Assembly (NCBI GenBank): GCA_017397765.1
Contig: JAFQIB010000086.1
Span: 1-62,918, forward strand
Reading direction: 5' to 3'
DNA from: Clostridia bacterium
GTDB taxonomy: Bacteria; Bacillota; Clostridia; Christensenellales; Aristaeellaceae
DNA length: 62,918 nucleotides
The number at the start of each line of letters is the position of its first letter. Position 1 is the stretch's first letter. A model generated the notes under the pieces. That model was not told the DNA's origin, ran no database searches, and saw only the letters and a program-made list of their open reading frames with translations. The position numbers and the translations under genes are program-made. Positions 1 to 8,659 of the stretch are shown one piece after another.

Positions 1-187
1 ACAGGGATTCGATGTCCCGCTCCGCCTGATCCACCTCTTTATCGGCGGCGATGGCCTGCAAAGCGGCCTCCACGTCCTGCTTGACCAGCGCATCTGTGGC
101 GCTGCGGATGGCACGCTCGATCAGCGCGCCCATTTCCAGCAGCTCATGATTGAGTGTGTGCAGCTGCTCATCAAAACGATTACGCAT
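1..187 (-). CDS. phoU: PhoU, phosphate signalling regulator (3' truncated by window edge)
   Basis: The leftward reading frame starts at an ATG at 187-185 and reads MRNRFDEQLHTLNHELLEMG, the canonical PhoU N-terminus, without a stop to the window edge. PhoU couples the Pst transporter to the PhoR/PhoP sensor system and shuts phosphate uptake down when phosphate is plentiful. It lies 2 bp after the pstB stop, as last gene of the pst operon. Only about 62 residues are visible. Confidence 0.9.
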   Translation of the reverse strand, partial: MRNRFDEQLHTLNHELLEMGALIERAIRSATDALVKQDVEAALQAIAADKEVDQAERDIESL

Positions 188-189
188 GT

Positions 190-936
190 TCAGCCGAACC
201 TCCCTGTGATGTAGTCCTCCGTGCGCTTGTCCTGCGGCATGGAGAAGATCTTCGCGGTCTCGTCATATTCGACCACCTCGCCCAGCAGGAAGAACGCTGT
301 CCTGTCGGAGATGCGCGCGGCCTGCTGCATGTTGTGGGTCACCATCACGATGGTGTATTGCTCCTTCAGTTGCAGCGCCAGATCCTCAATTTTGCTGGTG
401 GAGATGGGGTCGAGGGCGGAGGTGGGCTCGTCCATCAGGAGGACTTCCGGCTCCACTGCCAGCGCACGGGCAATGCATAGCCGCTGCTGCTGACCGCCGG
501 AAAGTCCCAGCGCGTCCTTCTTCAGCCTGTCCTTCAGCTCGTCCCAGATGGCGGCGTTGCGCAAGGAGCGCTCGATGATGTCGTCCAGCTTGGCCTTGCC
601 GCGGATGCCGTGGGTGCGCGGGCCGAAGGCGATGTTGTCGTAGATGCTCATGGGAAAGGGGTTGGGCTTCTGGAACACCATCCCCACCCGCCTGCGCAGG
701 AGCGCTGTGTCGATATCGCGGTAAATATCTGTGCCGTCCAGCAGCACCTGCCCGGTGATCCTGCAGCCCTCCACCAGGTCATTCATGCGGTTGAGCGTTT
801 TGAGCAGCGTCGATTTGCCGCAGCCGCTGGGGCCGATGAAGGCGGTGATCTCCTTCTCGCGGATGGCAAGGTTCACATCCTTCAGCGCGTGAAAAGACCC
901 GTAATGCAGGTCAAGGTTGTTGATCTCTATTTTCAT
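190..936 (-). CDS. pstB: Phosphate ABC transporter ATP-binding protein PstB
   Basis: This 248-residue protein is the ATPase of the high-affinity phosphate importer. It shows a Walker A motif GPSGCGKST at residues 35-43, an LSGGQQQR signature and an [12 protein letters not shown] Walker B/D-loop, and has the usual PstB length. It works as a dimer on the cytoplasmic face beneath PstA and PstC. Its start overlaps the pstA stop by 4 bp, which implies translational coupling, and phoU follows directly. Confidence 0.97.
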   Translation of the reverse strand: MKIEINNLDLHYGSFHALKDVNLAIREKEITAFIGPSGCGKSTLLKTLNRMNDLVEGCRITGQVLLDGTDIYRDIDTALLRRRVGMVFQKPNPFPMSIYDNIAFGPRTHGIRGKAKLDDIIERSLRNAAIWDELKDRLKKDALGLSGGQQQRLCIARALAVEPEVLLMDEPTSALDPISTSKIEDLALQLKEQYTIVMVTHNMQQAARISDRTAFFLLGEVVEYDETAKIFSMPQDKRTEDYITGRFG

Positions 937-1754
937 GCGTGTTTTCCTCCAACTCGTTTGGCGATCAGCGCGGACAGGCTGTTGATGAGCAGCACCATCA
1001 CCAGCAGCACCACGGCAGTGGCATAGCTCTGGTCAATGTACAGCCCCTCGGTGGAGATGGTGTACATATGCACCGCCAGCGTTCGGGTGGAGTCCAGCAA
1101 AGTGTCGGGCACCTTGGCGACAGTACCTGCGGTGTAGATCAGCGCTGCCGTTTCGCCCACAATGCGCCCGATGGCCAGGATGACGCCGGAGAGGATGCCG
1201 GGGATAGCGCTGGGCAGCACCACCTTAAGGGTGGTCCGCAGCCGCCCTGCACCCAGGCCGAAGCTGCCCTCCCGGTAGCTGTCCGGCACGGCCAGGAGGG
1301 CTTCCTCCGTGGTGCGCATGATGGTGGGCAGCACCATGATGCTGAGCGTCAGCGCGCCGGAAAGCAGGGACAGCCCCATCTTCAGCGCCACTACAAAGAA
1401 CAGCGAGCCGAACAGGCCGTAGATGATGGAGGGAATGCCGGAGAGCGTCTCCGCCGTCATGCGGACGAGCTTCACCAGCCTGCTGCCGCGGGGAGCGTAC
1501 TCCGTCAGCCAGATGGCTGCACCGATGCCCAGCGGCACGCAGACCAGCAGGGACAGCAGCGTCATCAGCAGCGTGTTGATGATGGCCGGCATCATGGACA
1601 CGTTGGTGGAGTTGTATGCCCAGGCGAACAGCTCCGGCGACAGGTGGGGCATGCCTTTGATGAGGATGTACCCCACGATCAACACCAGCACAGAAACGGA
1701 GAAGGCCGCGCCCGCGTATACGGCAGCGCGGTAGAGCTTGGCTTGCAGTTTCAT
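933..1754 (-). CDS. pstA: Phosphate ABC transporter permease PstA
   Basis: This 273-residue integral membrane protein has about six hydrophobic segments and the EAA-type loop of ABC permeases (around [22 protein letters not shown]). It pairs with PstC to form the phosphate channel. It overlaps pstC by 4 bp at its 5' end and pstB by 4 bp at its 3' end, so the operon is tightly coupled. Confidence 0.95.
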   Translation of the reverse strand: MKLQAKLYRAAVYAGAAFSVSVLVLIVGYILIKGMPHLSPELFAWAYNSTNVSMMPAIINTLLMTLLSLLVCVPLGIGAAIWLTEYAPRGSRLVKLVRMTAETLSGIPSIIYGLFGSLFFVVALKMGLSLLSGALTLSIMVLPTIMRTTEEALLAVPDSYREGSFGLGAGRLRTTLKVVLPSAIPGILSGVILAIGRIVGETAALIYTAGTVAKVPDTLLDSTRTLAVHMYTISTEGLYIDQSYATAVVLLVMVLLINSLSALIAKRVGGKHA

Positions 1755-2710
1755 CCGTTCGACCTCCTTTTCAGGATGCTGGTCAGCACATTGATCAGCA
1801 GGATGAACACGAACAGCACCACCGCCGTGGCAATCAGCGCCTCCCGGTGCAGATCGGTAGCGTAGCCCATTTCGATCACGATGTTACTGGTCAGGGTGCG
1901 CACGCCCTTCAAAAGCCCCTTGGGCATGGAGGTACGATTGCCCGCCACCATCATGACAGCGGTAGCTTCGCCGATGGCGCGGCCTACGCCGAGGATGATA
2001 CCCGCCATTACGCCGGACTTCGCCGCAGGAAGAATCACATGGAACACGCTGCGTTCATGCGTCGCGCCCAGGGCCAGCGCCCCCTCATAATAGGCGGCAG
2101 GGACGGCGTTCAGTGCGGATTCCGCCACGGTGATGATGGTGGGCAGAATCATCATGCCCAGCAGCACGCTGGCCGTCAGCAGGGACGAGCCTGTGCCGCC
2201 GAAAAGCTCCCGCACCAACGGTACCAGCACCACCAGCCCGAAGAAGCCGTACACCACCGAGGGAATGCCCGCCAGCAGCTGCACAGCCGGGCGCAGGAGC
2301 TTGACCATCCGCTTCGAGGCAAAGCGGGACAGGAACAGCGCCGTCATCAGTCCTGCCGGAACGCCGACAACCAGCGCACCAGCAGTCACATACACCGAGC
2401 CGGGGATGAAGGGCAATATGCCGAAGACCTCCTGCCCGGGCTTCCACTTTTCGCCGGAGAGGAAATCCCATACGCCAATCTTCACCATGCCGGGAATGCC
2501 GTTGGCAAACAGGAACACGCAGATCAGCGCGACTGCCAGAATGGAAACGAGGGCTGTGAAGGTGAACACGGCTCGCGCCGCATTCTCCTTGATCGACCAT
2601 CTCCCGGTTTTCAACCGGGCTCTGGCTGCGTGCGGCGATTGCAAGCAATCGCTCGCACTAGTCGGGCTAACGCCCGACCTCATGGCAGCCAGCACATTGA
2701 CCTTACTCAT
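1751..2710 (-). CDS. pstC: Phosphate ABC transporter permease PstC with an atypical N-terminal extension
   Basis: This 319-residue permease has the usual six membrane spans and the loop LALGATHERSVFHVILPAA. The ATG at 2710 has a GAGG ribosome site and overlaps the pstS stop, which supports it. The first 36 or so residues before the usual PstC start (TGRWSIKENAARAVF) do not look like the family: they are encoded by three back-to-back perfect inverted repeats at 2603-2678. The extension therefore looks like a palindromic repeat element that entered the 5' end of the gene in frame. Confidence 0.93.
   Translation of the reverse strand: MSKVNVLAAMRSGVSPTSASDCLQSPHAARARLKTGRWSIKENAARAVFTFTALVSILAVALICVFLFANGIPGMVKIGVWDFLSGEKWKPGQEVFGILPFIPGSVYVTAGALVVGVPAGLMTALFLSRFASKRMVKLLRPAVQLLAGIPSVVYGFFGLVVLVPLVRELFGGTGSSLLTASVLLGMMILPTIITVAESALNAVPAAYYEGALALGATHERSVFHVILPAAKSGVMAGIILGVGRAIGEATAVMMVAGNRTSMPKGLLKGVRTLTSNIVIEMGYATDLHREALIATAVVLFVFILLINVLTSILKRRSNG
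2603..2678. repeat. Three tandem perfect hairpins inside the 5' end of pstC
   Basis: CCCGGTT/AACCGGG (2603-2609, 2613-2619), GCGATTGC/GCAATCGC (2635-2642, 2645-2652) and GTCGGGC/GCCCGAC (2661-2667, 2672-2678) follow one another within 76 bp. They lie in frame in the pstC N-terminus. Such palindrome clusters are typical of dispersed intergenic repeats; here the unit is translated. Confidence 0.7.
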
Positions 2711-3569
2711 TGACCTCGCTCCAGTCGGTGATCTCGCCCATGTAGATGTCCCGCACCTGCCCGGTGGTCAGGCCGTTCGCCGGATTGTCCAGGCTCACGA
2801 TGACCGCGATGCCGTCCATGGCGATGGTCAGGCCGGTGAGGCCCTTCTCGGTTTCGGATTCCTTCAATGCACGGGAAGCCATGCCGATATCGCACACGCC
2901 GTCGATGGTGGAGGTCATGCCGGAGGAGGAATCGCTCTGCTGCAGCTCGATCTCCACATCGGCGTTGATGGCCTCGTAGGCTTCCTTCAGCTTCTCCATC
3001 ACAGGGGTCACAGAGGAGGAACCGGCAACGACGATCTTGCCCTTCACCTTACCACCAGCGAAGGCGGGAGCATCCTCCACAACGGCAATGTATCCGTTGG
3101 CCTCGATGACCGCCTGGCCTTCGGCGCTCAGGATGAAGGCGATGAAATCAGCCGCCGCATCGGAAACCTCAGCCTTGGTGGCGATGTTGAAGGGACGGGC
3201 CACCTTGTAGCTGCCGTTCTTGATGTTCTCCACGGAAGCCTCTGCAGCGTCGATCAGCAGCGCCTTGACAGTGTCATTCATGGAGCCGAGGCTGATGTAG
3301 CCGATGGCGCAATCATTTCCGGCCACGCTGGTCATCATCACGGAGGTAGAGTTGGTAATGTCGCAGTCGTCGGTGGTGTAGTCGATCTTCTTGCTGCCAG
3401 CGGGGCTCCCGTCCTCAGCATTCTTCTGCTCGATGCCGAACAGCTCGATGAACGCGCTGCGGGTGCCGGAGCCATCCTCACGGGAGATGACGTTGATCTC
3501 ATCAGCAAGCGCACAGGCAGCAGTGAACAGCATGGTCAGGGTCAACAGGATCGAGACAAGCTTCTTCAT
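2703..3569 (-). CDS. pstS: Phosphate-binding lipoprotein/periplasmic-type protein PstS, lobe order permuted
   Basis: This extracytoplasmic phosphate-binding protein delivers phosphate to PstCA. The start at 3569 was chosen because it begins a signal peptide (MKKLVSILLTLTMLFTAACA) and has a GGAAG ribosome site. The lipobox-like TAACA suggests a lipoprotein. The segment VISREDGSGTRSAF, usually in the second half of PstS, comes at residue 27, while the usual N-terminal segment KIVVAGSSSVTPVMEKLKEA follows in the second half. The protein thus reads as a circular permutation of classical PstS. It is the first gene of the operon. Confidence 0.93.
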   Translation of the reverse strand: MKKLVSILLTLTMLFTAACALADEINVISREDGSGTRSAFIELFGIEQKNAEDGSPAGSKKIDYTTDDCDITNSTSVMMTSVAGNDCAIGYISLGSMNDTVKALLIDAAEASVENIKNGSYKVARPFNIATKAEVSDAAADFIAFILSAEGQAVIEANGYIAVVEDAPAFAGGKVKGKIVVAGSSSVTPVMEKLKEAYEAINADVEIELQQSDSSSGMTSTIDGVCDIGMASRALKESETEKGLTGLTIAMDGIAVIVSLDNPANGLTTGQVRDIYMGEITDWSEVNE

Positions 3570-3603
3570 GATTTTCAACTTCCTTTCCGTTTGGTACGTC
3601 TGC

Positions 3604-3657
3604 ATCATATCACCAGCATATTTCAAACAAATACCGGGAAGGTAAAAATCGAGTAAA
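3604..3657 (-). promoter_or_regulatory. Candidate PhoP-dependent promoter of the pst operon
   Basis: Reading leftward, TTTACT (3657-3652) and TTTACC (3646-3641) are spaced exactly 11 bp, followed by GGTATT at the next 11-bp step. A TATGAT -10 lies at 3609-3604. PhoP boxes of Bacillus are TTAACA-like hexamers repeated every 11 bp upstream of a -10 without a good -35. This assignment is inference from spacing and sequence. Confidence 0.55.
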
Positions 3658-3690
3658 CATGTTCTGTGGAATCAGCCGTCCTCCTGCGGC

Positions 3691-3756
3691 TTTACAAACA
3701 TTTTACACAAGCTTTGCACAGCTCTGCTGGTCTTGACAAAACCCTGCATTTATAAT
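3691..3756 (+). promoter_or_regulatory. Candidate PhoP-dependent promoter of the Na+/Pi cotransporter gene
   Basis: TTTACA (3691-3696), TTTACA (3702-3707) and TTTGCA (3713-3718) are spaced exactly 11 bp, and a perfect TATAAT lies at 3751-3756. No good -35 is placed 17 bp upstream of that -10, as expected for an activated promoter. Phosphate starvation would then induce both the pst operon and this transporter. Confidence 0.6.
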
Positions 3757-3801
3757 GATTGCTGTCGAAATATGCAAGATTTCCGTAAAGGAGAGTCAAC
3801 G

Positions 3802-5568
3802 ATGGCGGCATACATTTTCAAGATTATTTCCCTGTTGGGCGGCCTGGCGCTGTTCCTGTTCGGTATGGATATCATGGGCAAGGCGCTGGAGCGTCAGGCG
3901 GGCGGCAAGCTGCAGACGATCCTGGCCAAAATGAGCGGCAAGGTCTGGAAGGGCTTCCTGCTGGGCATGGCCGTAACGGCGGTGATCCAGTCCTCCTCGG
4001 CTACCACGGTCATGGTGGTGGGCTTCGTCAACTCCGGCATCATGACGCTGCAGCAGGCCGTGGGCGTCATCATGGGCTCCAACGTGGGCACCACGGTGAC
4101 GGCGTGGATCCTGTCCCTGTCCGGCCTGGAGGGCGACAGCTTCCTCATCCAGCTGTTCAAGCCCTCCACCCTCGCGCCGCTGATCGGCGTGATCGGCATC
4201 ATCCTTTACATGGGCAAGTCCGAAAAGAAAAAGGGCGTCGGCACCATCATGCTGGGCTTCATGGCCCTGATGACCGGCATGGATCTGATGAGCAAGGCAA
4301 TGTCCTTCCTGAAAACCGAGTCCTGGTTTGCCGACCTGATGATCTCCTTCACCAACCCGCTGGTGGGCATCCTCTTCGGCGCGGTGCTGACGGCCGTCAT
4401 CCAGTCCTCCTCCGCCTCCGTGGGCATTCTGCAGGGCCTGTGCGTGACGGGCGCTGTCACCTACGGCGCGGCCATCCCGATCATCCTGGGTCAGAACATC
4501 GGCACCTGCGTCACCGCCATGATGGGCGCCATCGGCGCGAACCGCAACGCCCGCCGCACGGCCATCGTGCATCTGCTGTTCAATGTGGTGGGTGTGGCGC
4601 TGTTCGTGGTCGTGTTCTACGGTCTGGGGCTGTTCATCAACTGGGCATTCCTGCCCCTGCCGGTCAGCGCCTGGAACATTTCCGTGATCCACACCAGCTT
4701 CAATCTGGCTGCCACGGCAGTGCTGCTGCCCATGAACAAGCTGCTGGTCAAGATGGCCTACGCCATCATCCCCCGGGAAAACACGCCCCAGAAGCAGGAG
4801 CTGCTGGATGAGCGTCTGCTGGCCACCCCTGCCGTTGCCGTGCAGCGAGCCCAGGAGATCGCCGCCGTGATGGCAGCCGACGCCGCCAAGGCCATGCGCC
4901 TTGCCATCGGTCTGACAAAGAAGTTCGATCCGGCTGCGATGGAGGAAGTCAGGGCGCTGGAAGACCGCACCGACCGCTACGAGGATGCGCTGGGCACCTA
5001 CCTCGTCCAGCTGTCCGCGCTGAACCTGTCCATGCATGACAACCGAATCCTCAACACCCTCCTCTACACCATCTCCGACATTGAACGCATGGGCGATCAC
5101 GCCCTGGCCGTTACCAAAGCCGCGCTGGAGATTGAAGAAAAGCAGATCAACTTCTCCCAGCAGGCCAAGGGGGAGCTGGCGGTGCTGGAGCGCGCCGTGC
5201 TGGATGTTGTGGACCGCACCGTATCCGCCTACACCACCTTCGACATGGAACAGGCCATTCAGATCGAGCCCCGGGAGCAGGTGGTGGACGCCCTTGTCCG
5301 CGAGGTGAAGTCCCGCCATGTGCGCCGCCTGCGCGACGGGCTTTGCACGGTGGAATACGGCTTCGTGCTGGAGGATCTGCTGACCGCCTGCGAGCGCACC
5401 GCTGACCACTGCTCCAATGTGGCGGTAGAAATGCTGCAGGTCTCCGAGGGCAAGCTGGAGGCCCACGAGTACCTGAACGCCCTCAAAGCCGGCGAGCTGC
5501 ACGAGAGCGCTGCCTTCGCGGAGCAGTTTGCAAAGTACAAGGCGCAGTATGCGTTCCCGGAGGAATAA
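3802..5568 (+). CDS. Na+/phosphate cotransporter family protein with C-terminal PhoU-like domain
   Basis: This 588-residue protein imports phosphate with sodium. It has the two inverted transporter repeats marked by AVIQSSSATTVMVVG (about residue 65) and AVIQSSSASVGILQG (about residue 195), with GSNVGTT and GQNIGTC after them, then a helical PhoU-like domain from about residue 350 to the end. The start at 3802 follows an AAAGGAGAG ribosome site; earlier in-frame ATGs lack one. It is divergent from pstS and shares a phosphate-type control region with it. A terminator follows. Confidence 0.93.
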   Translation: MAAYIFKIISLLGGLALFLFGMDIMGKALERQAGGKLQTILAKMSGKVWKGFLLGMAVTAVIQSSSATTVMVVGFVNSGIMTLQQAVGVIMGSNVGTTVTAWILSLSGLEGDSFLIQLFKPSTLAPLIGVIGIILYMGKSEKKKGVGTIMLGFMALMTGMDLMSKAMSFLKTESWFADLMISFTNPLVGILFGAVLTAVIQSSSASVGILQGLCVTGAVTYGAAIPIILGQNIGTCVTAMMGAIGANRNARRTAIVHLLFNVVGVALFVVVFYGLGLFINWAFLPLPVSAWNISVIHTSFNLAATAVLLPMNKLLVKMAYAIIPRENTPQKQELLDERLLATPAVAVQRAQEIAAVMAADAAKAMRLAIGLTKKFDPAAMEEVRALEDRTDRYEDALGTYLVQLSALNLSMHDNRILNTLLYTISDIERMGDHALAVTKAALEIEEKQINFSQQAKGELAVLERAVLDVVDRTVSAYTTFDMEQAIQIEPREQVVDALVREVKSRHVRRLRDGLCTVEYGFVLEDLLTACERTADHCSNVAVEMLQVSEGKLEAHEYLNALKAGELHESAAFAEQFAKYKAQYAFPEE

Positions 5569-7214
5569 ACATCAGCATATGCAAAACCCAGGGCTGCACA
5601 GCGCGCGGCAGTCCTGGGTTTGTTTATTGCAAAGATGCAGGAGCATAAGCTCACTTTATCGAGGAAATAAAGAAATCCGAACCCGTTTCCAACCGGAATC
5701 AGGTTCGGATTTCTCCTGTGAAGTGGAGCATTTGCGTTCAAATCCGAACCACTGCTCTCCGATTCGTTATCCAACGATTCAGCAAGGTCAACAAAGGAAA
5801 CCTGTTTGCCGCCTTTGATGTTGTAGAAGATGATGATGCGATCATCGTACAGGTAAATGCAGTTGATAAAGGTGTCGATGATGTTGCGGCGGAACTCAGG
5901 ATCAAAGAGGTCGCCGGTGCAGAAGCGACGGAGCCATGCCCGCACTTCTTCTTCGGTGAAACGAATCTCACTGGCGATCCGCAGCTTGACCAGCTCATTT
6001 TCCATGGACGCTTTCTGCGTTTCCAGGGTTTCCATCTTCTCATAGATGCGCTTATGGGCTACCTTCGGAGCATCTACCAGGGCATCGACCAGCTTATCCA
6101 GCTCCCGCTCGTACTGCTTGATGGCCTTTTCGTATTCCTCTACCCTGCTGCCTGCAAATTCCTTGTCGTATTCCGCGACGACGGCCTTTGCAATATCCCG
6201 CATACGGGCCGGAGTGAGGACATATTGCAAGGTCTGTTCCACAACATACCATTCGATGAAGTCCTTCTTCTCGTTCTTCTTCCGGCAGGAGTGCTTCTTC
6301 TTCCGGGCGGCGCAGGAGTAATAATAATAATTGTCACCATTACGGCTCCTGCCGCTCTCGCCGATCATGTGGGAGCCGCAGTGACCACAGAACGCTTTGC
6401 CTTGCAGCAGATACTCAACCTTTGCTTTGTTGGCTGCCGGGGCGTGGGCATTGGCCTTGACGATGATCTGTACCTTGTTGAAGGTGTCCTCGTCTATCAA
6501 GGCTTCGGCAACGCCGGGAACCAATTCGCCCTTGTACATGAAATTGCCGATATAGACGGGATTTGTCAGGGCGCGGGAGAAGGTGGTGTAGGTCAGCTCA
6601 CCGCCGCGAGAGCTGCGGACGCCGCGACGTTTCAGCTCGTCGATGATCTCCTTCGTGGGGACACCCTGGGCGTACTGCTCAAATACATAGCGAATGATCG
6701 GCGCGGTCTTTTCGTCCGCCACCAGTTTTCCATCCACTGCCTTGTAGCCATACGGGATAGGCCCGCCACACCAACGGCCCTTTGCGATGGTTTCACGCTG
6801 GCCGCGAAGGATCTTTTTCTTGAGATCGAGGGAATAATACTCGGCGGACGCTTCAAGGAGGGCTTCCAGGAGAATTGATTCATCCCCTTCTCCGACGTTC
6901 TCCATGGCAGATATGACGCGGATGCCGTATTGCTTGAGCTTGTGCTTGTAGAGGGCTGAATCGTAACGATTGCGGGCAAAGCGATCCAGTTTCCAGACGA
7001 TAATCCGCTCAAATTGCTTTTTCTGAGCATCGGCGATCATGCGCTGGAAGTCCGGGCGGTCATCGGTCATGCCGGATATGGCACGGTCGATGTATTCCCC
7101 GACGATGTTTATATCATAGCGCTTGGCATACTCGTAGCAGTCCCGGAGCTGACCTTCGATGGACTGCTCCCGCTGACTGTGCGACGAGAAACGGGCGTAG
7201 ATTACAGCGTTCAA
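5259..7214 (-). CDS. Large serine recombinase, prophage integrase; 3' end replaced by host DNA
   Basis: The protein inserts and excises the prophage. The resolvase domain starts YARFSS with the nucleophile Ser10 in the YxRxS motif, followed by a recombinase domain (about 150-260), a zinc ribbon (CGHCGSHMIG...SCAARKKKHSC, about 300-335) and a coiled coil (about 370-440). The TTG start at 7214 has an AAAGGA site. Residue 497 lies at the attL core; the 154 residues after it (5258-5723) are read antisense through host DNA and the cotransporter gene and are foreign. In the excised circle the frame instead continues 27 codons to a stop (see 61029-61112), giving 524 residues, the normal length. Confidence 0.93.
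   Translation of the reverse strand: MNAVIYARFSSHSQREQSIEGQLRDCYEYAKRYDINIVGEYIDRAISGMTDDRPDFQRMIADAQKKQFERIIVWKLDRFARNRYDSALYKHKLKQYGIRVISAMENVGEGDESILLEALLEASAEYYSLDLKKKILRGQRETIAKGRWCGGPIPYGYKAVDGKLVADEKTAPIIRYVFEQYAQGVPTKEIIDELKRRGVRSSRGGELTYTTFSRALTNPVYIGNFMYKGELVPGVAEALIDEDTFNKVQIIVKANAHAPAANKAKVEYLLQGKAFCGHCGSHMIGESGRSRNGDNYYYYSCAARKKKHSCRKKNEKKDFIEWYVVEQTLQYVLTPARMRDIAKAVVAEYDKEFAGSRVEEYEKAIKQYERELDKLVDALVDAPKVAHKRIYEKMETLETQKASMENELVKLRIASEIRFTEEEVRAWLRRFCTGDLFDPEFRRNIIDTFINCIYLYDDRIIIFYNIKGGKQVSFVDLAESLDNESESSGSDLNANAPLHRRNPNLIPVGNGFGFLYFLDKVSLCSCIFAINKPRTAARCAALGFAYADVYSSGNAYCALYFANCSAKAALSCSSPALRAFRYSWASSLPSETCSISTATLEQWSAVRSQAVSRSSSTKPYSTVQSPSRRRRTWRDFTSRTRASTTCSRGSI
5584..5628 (+). 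terminator. Intrinsic terminator after the Na+/Pi cotransporter
   Basis: AAACCCAGG (5584-5592) pairs with CCTGGGTTT (5613-5621), with an inner CTGC/GCAG, followed by GTTTATT. Confidence 0.8.
5661..5713 (-). terminator. Leftward terminator, originally that of tRNA-Ala
   Basis: On the leftward strand GAAATCCGAACC (5713-5702) pairs with GGTTCGGATTTC (5683-5672) and is followed by TTTATTT. It lies in host DNA directly left of attL. Before integration the leftward tRNA-Ala now at 61110-61189 abutted it, so it was probably that tRNA's terminator. Confidence 0.7.
5702..5750. other. attL, left prophage-host junction
   Basis: The core GTGGAGCAT (5723-5731) recurs at 61112-61120. On the phage side the arm AAATCCGAACC (5740-5750) is present; on the host side GGTTCGGATTT (5702-5712) lies at a nearly equal distance. 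The crossover dinucleotide is most likely GG at 5725-5726, the centre of symmetry of the reconstructed attP. The leftward integrase frame runs across it. Confidence 0.82.
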
Positions 7215-7337
7215 TCTTAATCCTTTCCGACTTTACAACGCAGGCAGCATGTGATATACTGACTGCGGAAAGTGCTTAGTGGTGTTTGCATTTTCCTTGC
7301 GTTTGATCCGCACGGGTGACAGCCTGGGCGGATTTTT

Positions 7338-8234
7338 TTATTGGAATCTGATATACCACGCCGGACGGTGGCCGGTTCCTTTGGTTCCGTTCTCTGCGAA
7401 GTGTACCTGATAGCCTTTCGCGGTCAGATCATTCGCTGCGGCCTCTGCGAAGAAGTACAGGCTACCGCCAGCGCTTGTTTTATCGACATACTCTATTCCT
7501 TCTTCGTCAAAATGGCGAATCACTGCATCGTGGAGCAGCTTTGGCTTCGGCTCGATCATGGGATTTTCCGCCTTTCTCCTTGGTTCTTTCTTTTCTCTGG
7601 GCTGCAACGAGGCGATGTGATCCGACAAGCGGCGTTCAAGCTGCGCCCTAACCGATGGATGACCATAGCCGGAATCGTTCCAGCAAGCAAATTCATCTCC
7701 CAGCGCAGCAGACATCGAATCCTTGGCAACATCCCATAGATTGATGCGCGACCACAGAGAATGATTATCTTCGTAGCACTTTCGTGTCCAATCCCAATAG
7801 GAATCATACAGCCTTAATATCCTGCTACGATCCTTCCTTGCTTGGGTTGCATCCTGAGAGTTGGTAGTCATGATGCAGGAAAGCAAGTATTCGATCTCGG
7901 AAAGATACTTTTCCGCCTTGTCGCTCCACTTCTCCTGTGCTAAGTCCTCTGCACAGCATCTTACTTCCTGAATATCATCTTCAAAGCAGGAACGACTATT
8001 GCGGTTTGCGTGATCTCTGACGAGGGTATAGCTGGCATTCAACTGCGTGTAGCATTCCCGTGCCGTGGACAAGCTGCTGGTGTTCATTGCTTTATCATAG
8101 AGTTTCCGGCTTAATTCGTGGTGCTGCACAAGCTCTTGTTTGCGTGGAGCCGCTACAACCCCCTGATATACGGCGTAGATGATAAGCAGGATCGAAACAA
8201 TGATGATGCAGATACAGATTACCAAAGGCATCAC
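7338..8234 (-). CDS. Membrane-anchored prophage protein next to the repressor
   Basis: This 298-residue protein has one N-terminal membrane span (VICICIIIVSILLIIYAVYQG), a long helical cytoplasmic region with several cysteines, and a separate C-terminal domain of about 65 residues containing GIEYVDKTSAGGSLYFF and KGTGHRPAWYIRF. That last pattern (DK..GGSL......G...G.GHRPAW) recurs as a C-terminal module in Firmicute proteins of unknown function. Lying between integrase and repressor, in the lysogeny operon, it could be a superinfection-exclusion or other lysogenic conversion factor; that is inference. Confidence 0.75.
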   Translation of the reverse strand: MMPLVICICIIIVSILLIIYAVYQGVVAAPRKQELVQHHELSRKLYDKAMNTSSLSTARECYTQLNASYTLVRDHANRNSRSCFEDDIQEVRCCAEDLAQEKWSDKAEKYLSEIEYLLSCIMTTNSQDATQARKDRSRILRLYDSYWDWTRKCYEDNHSLWSRINLWDVAKDSMSAALGDEFACWNDSGYGHPSVRAQLERRLSDHIASLQPREKKEPRRKAENPMIEPKPKLLHDAVIRHFDEEGIEYVDKTSAGGSLYFFAEAAANDLTAKGYQVHFAENGTKGTGHRPAWYIRFQ

Positions 8235-8256
8235 CTTCTTTCAAAATCGACAAATA

Positions 8257-8631
8257 TCATATTGCCGACGCGCTTTGCCTTTCTTTTTGCATGTCGGGAT
8301 TCCCGGCGAAAGTTCGTGCGTTGGTCAGCATCAAACTCCTACCCACATCGTTCATGGAGCGATAAAGGGTCAGGAGTTCTTTTTCATCTGATCCTATGTT
8401 TTCAATCTGCCTGCCGTAGTTTCGATCTGTGATAGACGGCCTGACCAGGTAATCGAGTTCTACGGAGAAATAGTCGGCAAGTTTTATAAGAGTGCTGACC
8501 TTCGCTCCTTCATATCCCTTCTTGAACCATCCATCTATTGTTGTATAAGGAATGCCGCAGGCTTCCGAAAGAGTATGCCTATTCAGTTTGCGCTCCTGCA
8601 TAAGCAGATTAACCTTCTCTAAAAAGTCCAT
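8257..8631 (-). CDS. CI-like XRE-family repressor
   Basis: The 124-residue protein has an XRE helix-turn-helix in residues 4-62 (LNRHTLSEACGIPYTTIDGW then KVSTLIKLADYFSVELDYL). It begins with an AGGAGG-type site (GGAGGTGTGAT). It faces away from the rightward Cro-like gene with three near-identical operators between them, the classic position of a prophage immunity repressor. It has no peptidase domain, so RecA-dependent self-cleavage of the LexA type is unlikely. Confidence 0.85.
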   Translation of the reverse strand: MDFLEKVNLLMQERKLNRHTLSEACGIPYTTIDGWFKKGYEGAKVSTLIKLADYFSVELDYLVRPSITDRNYGRQIENIGSDEKELLTLYRSMNDVGRSLMLTNARTFAGNPDMQKERQSASAI

Positions 8632-8659
8632 ATCACACCTCCGAAGCGTTTTCTTCTCT

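Noticed and set aside
2085-2648. Antisense and shadow open frames over pst, cotransporter and structural genes
   Set aside because: They are complementary-frame artefacts in GC-rich coding DNA and have no ribosome sites or recognisable domains.
5259-5722. The last 154 codons of the integrase frame as a real domain
   Set aside because: They are antisense to the cotransporter gene and host terminator, with no domain-like pattern, and the in silico circle restores a different, sensible end.
7305-7341. ATCCGC...GCGGAT hairpin followed by T7 as a rightward terminator
   Set aside because: No rightward gene ends there; both neighbours are leftward and the T run overlaps a leftward stop codon. It may be structural, so it was not listed as a terminator.
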